Assembly (NCBI GenBank): GCA_903643055.1
Contig: CAHJWV010000332.1
Coordinates: forward strand, 1 to 7,480
DNA length: 7,480 bases
Direction of reading: 5' to 3'
Source of the DNA: Burkholderiales bacterium
Lineage (GTDB): Bacteria > Pseudomonadota > Gammaproteobacteria > Burkholderiales > Burkholderiaceae
Within the stretch, counting starts at the first letter, position 1; each line of letters begins with the position of its first letter. Position numbers and translations under genes: made by a program. The notes beneath the pieces are model-generated. The model had not been told where the DNA came from. It searched no databases and was given only the letters and a program-made list of their open reading frames with translations. This document shows positions 4,686 to 7,480 of the stretch, piece by piece.

Positions 4686-7480
4686 ATCTGTCGGAGCTGT
4701 TCATCCGCCGCCCGGTGATGACGGTGCTGCTCAATGCGGCCATCGTGCTGGCCGGTGTCATCGCCTACAGCCGCATTCCGGTGGCGGCGCTGCCGAGCTA
4801 CAACACGCCGGTCATCAACGTGACGGCTTCGCTGCCTGGCGCGAGCCCGGAGACGATGGCCACCTCGGTTGCGTTGCAGCTGGAGAAGCAGTTCCAGACC
4901 ATTCCGGGCCTGAACGTCATCAGCTCCAGCAACACGTTAGGCAATACCTCGCTGACCTTGGAGTTCGACGAAGGGCGCGACATCGACGCCGCCGCGGTCG
5001 ATGTCCAGGCCGCGCTGCTGCGCGCATCGCGTTCGCTGCCGCTGGACATGACGCAGCCGCCGGCTTATCGCAAGGTGAACCCGGCCGACTCGCCGGTGCT
5101 GCTGCTGTCGCTGACTTCGCCGTCTCTCGCGATGTCGGATCTGAACGATTTCGCCGAGCATCTGATCTCGCCGAGCCTGTCGACCTTGACGGGCGTCGCG
5201 CAGGTCAACATCTTCGGCCAGAAGCGCTATGCAGTGCGTGTGCGGGTGCAGCCGGACGCCTTGTCGGCGCGCAACATCAGCCTCGACGAGTTGACCACCG
5301 CACTGCGGGCGGCGAACGCCAACACGCCGGTCGGCACGCTCGATGGCCCGCAGCAGACCTTGACCTTGCAGGCCAACCGCCAGTTGCGCAACGCGGCCGA
5401 GTTTGCCGAGCTGATCGTCAGCAGTCGCAGCGGCAACCCGGTGCGCCTGCGCGATGTGGCTGATGTCGAAGACAGCTTCGAGACCGTCAAGACTTCGGCC
5501 ACCTTCAATGGCGAGACAGCGATCACGCTGGCCGTGCTTCGCCAGCCCGACGCCAACACCGTGAAGGTGGTCGATGCGGTCGCGGCCGCCCTTCCGGGTT
5601 TTCGGGCGCAGCTGCCGCAGTCGGTGCGGCTGGTGATGTTCAACGACCGCTCGGCGTCAATCCGCGAGGCGCTGCATGACGTGAACCTCACGCTCGTCGG
5701 CACCATCGTGCTGGTCGTGTTGGTGATCTTCCTGTTCCTGCGCCGCTTTGTCGCGACCGTCATTCCGACGCTGTCTTTGCCGGTGTCGCTGGTCGGGGCG
5801 GTCGCGCTGTTGTGGGGGTTCGGCTTCACACTCGACAACATCTCGCTGCTCGGGCTCACGCTGGCGGTCGGGCTGGTGGTCGACGATGCGATCGTGATGC
5901 TCGAGAACATCATGCGTCACGTCGAAGAAGGCGTGCCACCGTTTCAGGCCGCGCTGCGCGGCTCGCGCGAAGTCGGCTTCACCATCATCTCGATCTCCAC
6001 CTCGCTGATCGCGGTGTTCATTCCGATCTTCTTCATGCCTGGCGTGATCGGCTTGCTGTTCCATGAGTTCGCGGTGATCGTGTCGTTGGCCATCATCGTC
6101 TCGGCCTTTGTTTCACTGACCTTGGTGCCGATGCTGGCCAGCCGCTTCCTCAGTGATGAAGATCACAAGAAGCCGCCGGGTGCACTGGTGCGTTCGTTCG
6201 AGCGCGGCTTCAACGCGCTGTTGCGCGCCTACATGCGCTCGCTCGATGGCGCGCTGCGCCGTCGCTGGATCGTGATGGTCGTGGCGGTGCTGACCTTCAT
6301 CGGCACCGCGGTGTTGTTCATCGAGATGCCGAAGGGCTTTTTCCCCGAAGAAGACATCGGGCAAATCAGCGCCAGCACCGAGGCCTCTGAAGACACCTCG
6401 TTCCCGGCGATGGTGCAGTTGCAGGACCGGGTCGCGGCGATCGTGCGCGCCGATCCGAACGTCGAAGCGGTCAACTCGATCAACGGCGGCAGCGGCGCGC
6501 AAAACACCGGCCGCATGTTCATCACACTGAAGCCGCACGGTCAGCGCAAGCCGATGAAGCAGGTGATCGAAGGCCTGCGCAAGCAGTTGCGCGAGGTGCC
6601 AGGCATCGCGGTGTTCCTGCGGCCGATCCAGAACCTGCAGTTGGGCGGGCGCACGAGCAAGAGCCAATACCAATACATCCTGCAAAGCGTGACGGCCGGC
6701 GAGCTGAACGACTGGGCGACCAAGATGCAGGAAGGCCTGCGTGCCGACCCGTTATTTCGTGACGTGACCAGCGATTCACAGCTGCGCGGGCTGCAGGCCA
6801 CATTGAAGATCGACCGCGACCGCGCGAACACCTTGGGCGTGTCGATCGACGCGGTGCGCTCGGCCTTGTTCAGTGCCTTCGGTGAGCGGCAGGTGTCGAC
6901 CATCTACACACCGGTCGACAGCTATCAGGTGATCATGGAAGTGGCGCCTGAAGCGAAGGAAGACGAACGCGCTTTCAGCGGCATCTATGTGCGCTCATCC
7001 AATGGCGCGCTGGTGCCGATCAGCAGCTTTGCGACGGTGGAACGCACGGTCGGCCCGACCTCGGTCAACCACGTCGGCCAGCTGCAGGCGGTGACGATCT
7101 CATTCAACCTCGCACCCGGAACGGCGCTCGGCGACGCGACGGCGCGCATCGAGCAGGTGCGCGAGCAGATCCAACTGCCAAGTTCGATCATCACGACCTA
7201 TGGCGGCGATGCGGCGGTGTTCAAGAGTTCGCAGGGCAGCCAGGCGATCCTGATCATCGCTGCGCTGCTGGTGATCTATGTGCTGCTGGGCGTGCTGTAT
7301 GAAAGCTATGTGCACCCGCTGACCATCCTGGCAGGCTTGCCCTCGGCGGCGGTCGGTGCACTGCTGATGCTCAAGCTCTTCAACCAGGACCTGACCTTGA
7401 TCGCGACCATCGGCATCCTGCTGCTGATCGGCATCGTCAAGAAGAACGCGATCATGATGATCGACTTCGCGCTCGAAGCG
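4682..7480 (+). CDS. RND multidrug efflux pump, inner-membrane permease (HAE-1 family, MdtB/MdtC-like), partial at the 3' end
   Basis: Proton-driven antiporter that takes drugs or other toxic compounds from the periplasm and inner membrane and passes them to the outer-membrane channel; functional as a trimer (family knowledge). 933 codons are visible without a stop, against roughly 1030-1050 in the family, so only the last one or two transmembrane helices are missing off the right edge. Start: MNLSELFIRRPVMTVLL, then TM1 (about 11-28) and the first porter loop with LPGASPETMATSVALQLEKQ. TM2 lies about 336-354. TM4 holds GLVVDDAIVMLENI with Asp401 and Asp402, equivalent to the AcrB proton-relay pair 407/408. 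The second half begins with TM7 (about 530-548) and MPKGFFPEEDIG, and ends with IVKKNAIMMIDFA; Lys921 matches AcrB Lys940. The proton relay is therefore intact. The motifs resemble E. coli MdtC most. ATG 4682 overlaps the adaptor stop by four bases. Whether a second pump gene (as in MdtBC) or a channel gene follows cannot be seen. Confidence 0.95.
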   Translation, partial: MNLSELFIRRPVMTVLLNAAIVLAGVIAYSRIPVAALPSYNTPVINVTASLPGASPETMATSVALQLEKQFQTIPGLNVISSSNTLGNTSLTLEFDEGRDIDAAAVDVQAALLRASRSLPLDMTQPPAYRKVNPADSPVLLLSLTSPSLAMSDLNDFAEHLISPSLSTLTGVAQVNIFGQKRYAVRVRVQPDALSARNISLDELTTALRAANANTPVGTLDGPQQTLTLQANRQLRNAAEFAELIVSSRSGNPVRLRDVADVEDSFETVKTSATFNGETAITLAVLRQPDANTVKVVDAVAAALPGFRAQLPQSVRLVMFNDRSASIREALHDVNLTLVGTIVLVVLVIFLFLRRFVATVIPTLSLPVSLVGAVALLWGFGFTLDNISLLGLTLAVGLVVDDAIVMLENIMRHVEEGVPPFQAALRGSREVGFTIISISTSLIAVFIPIFFMPGVIGLLFHEFAVIVSLAIIVSAFVSLTLVPMLASRFLSDEDHKKPPGALVRSFERGFNALLRAYMRSLDGALRRRWIVMVVAVLTFIGTAVLFIEMPKGFFPEEDIGQISASTEASEDTSFPAMVQLQDRVAAIVRADPNVEAVNSINGGSGAQNTGRMFITLKPHGQRKPMKQVIEGLRKQLREVPGIAVFLRPIQNLQLGGRTSKSQYQYILQSVTAGELNDWATKMQEGLRADPLFRDVTSDSQLRGLQATLKIDRDRANTLGVSIDAVRSALFSAFGERQVSTIYTPVDSYQVIMEVAPEAKEDERAFSGIYVRSSNGALVPISSFATVERTVGPTSVNHVGQLQAVTISFNLAPGTALGDATARIEQVREQIQLPSSIITTYGGDAAVFKSSQGSQAILIIAALLVIYVLLGVLYESYVHPLTILAGLPSAAVGALLMLKLFNQDLTLIATIGILLLIGIVKKNAIMMIDFALEA

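Noticed and set aside
5227..6685. Several reverse-strand ORFs opposite the RND pump
   Set aside because: Shadows of a continuous 933-codon + strand frame with conserved RND motifs; translations are Ser/Thr/Arg or His/Asp-rich without domains.

Overview
The window reads as an ordinary stretch of a high-GC proteobacterial chromosome. The G/C-rich third codon positions and the style of the proteins suggest a betaproteobacterium, probably Burkholderiales; this is inference from the proteins, as there is no rRNA or other marker gene here. All six genes lie on the + strand, packed with intergenic gaps of roughly 60-140 bases. No tRNA, rRNA, CRISPR array, insertion sequence or other mobile element is visible.

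Left half (95-2786): three housekeeping genes. A type I signal peptidase (lepB) is followed by the bifunctional coenzyme A biosynthesis enzyme coaBC and by dUTPase (dut). All three keep their catalytic motifs and look functional. coaBC-dut is a widespread neighbour pair. The gaps before coaBC and before dut hold a short GC-rich hairpin and a palindrome plus direct repeat, neither with a T-run that would make it a terminator.

Right half (2921-7480): a multidrug-efflux module. A MarR-family repressor gene is followed, 100 bases later, by a periplasmic adaptor (membrane fusion protein, MdtA/AcrA type), which overlaps by four bases (ATGA) with the start of an RND inner-membrane pump of the MdtB/MdtC type. 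The pump runs off the right edge with 933 codons visible, so its last one or two transmembrane helices are missing. No outer-membrane channel gene is in view. The most interesting regulatory candidate is a 21-base imperfect palindrome, with overlapping 30-base-spaced direct repeats, just upstream of marR; it would suit autoregulation by the repressor. The effector and pump substrate cannot be read from the sequence.

I did not find a convincing new biological system. The findings are mainly regulatory structures and context observations of modest interest.
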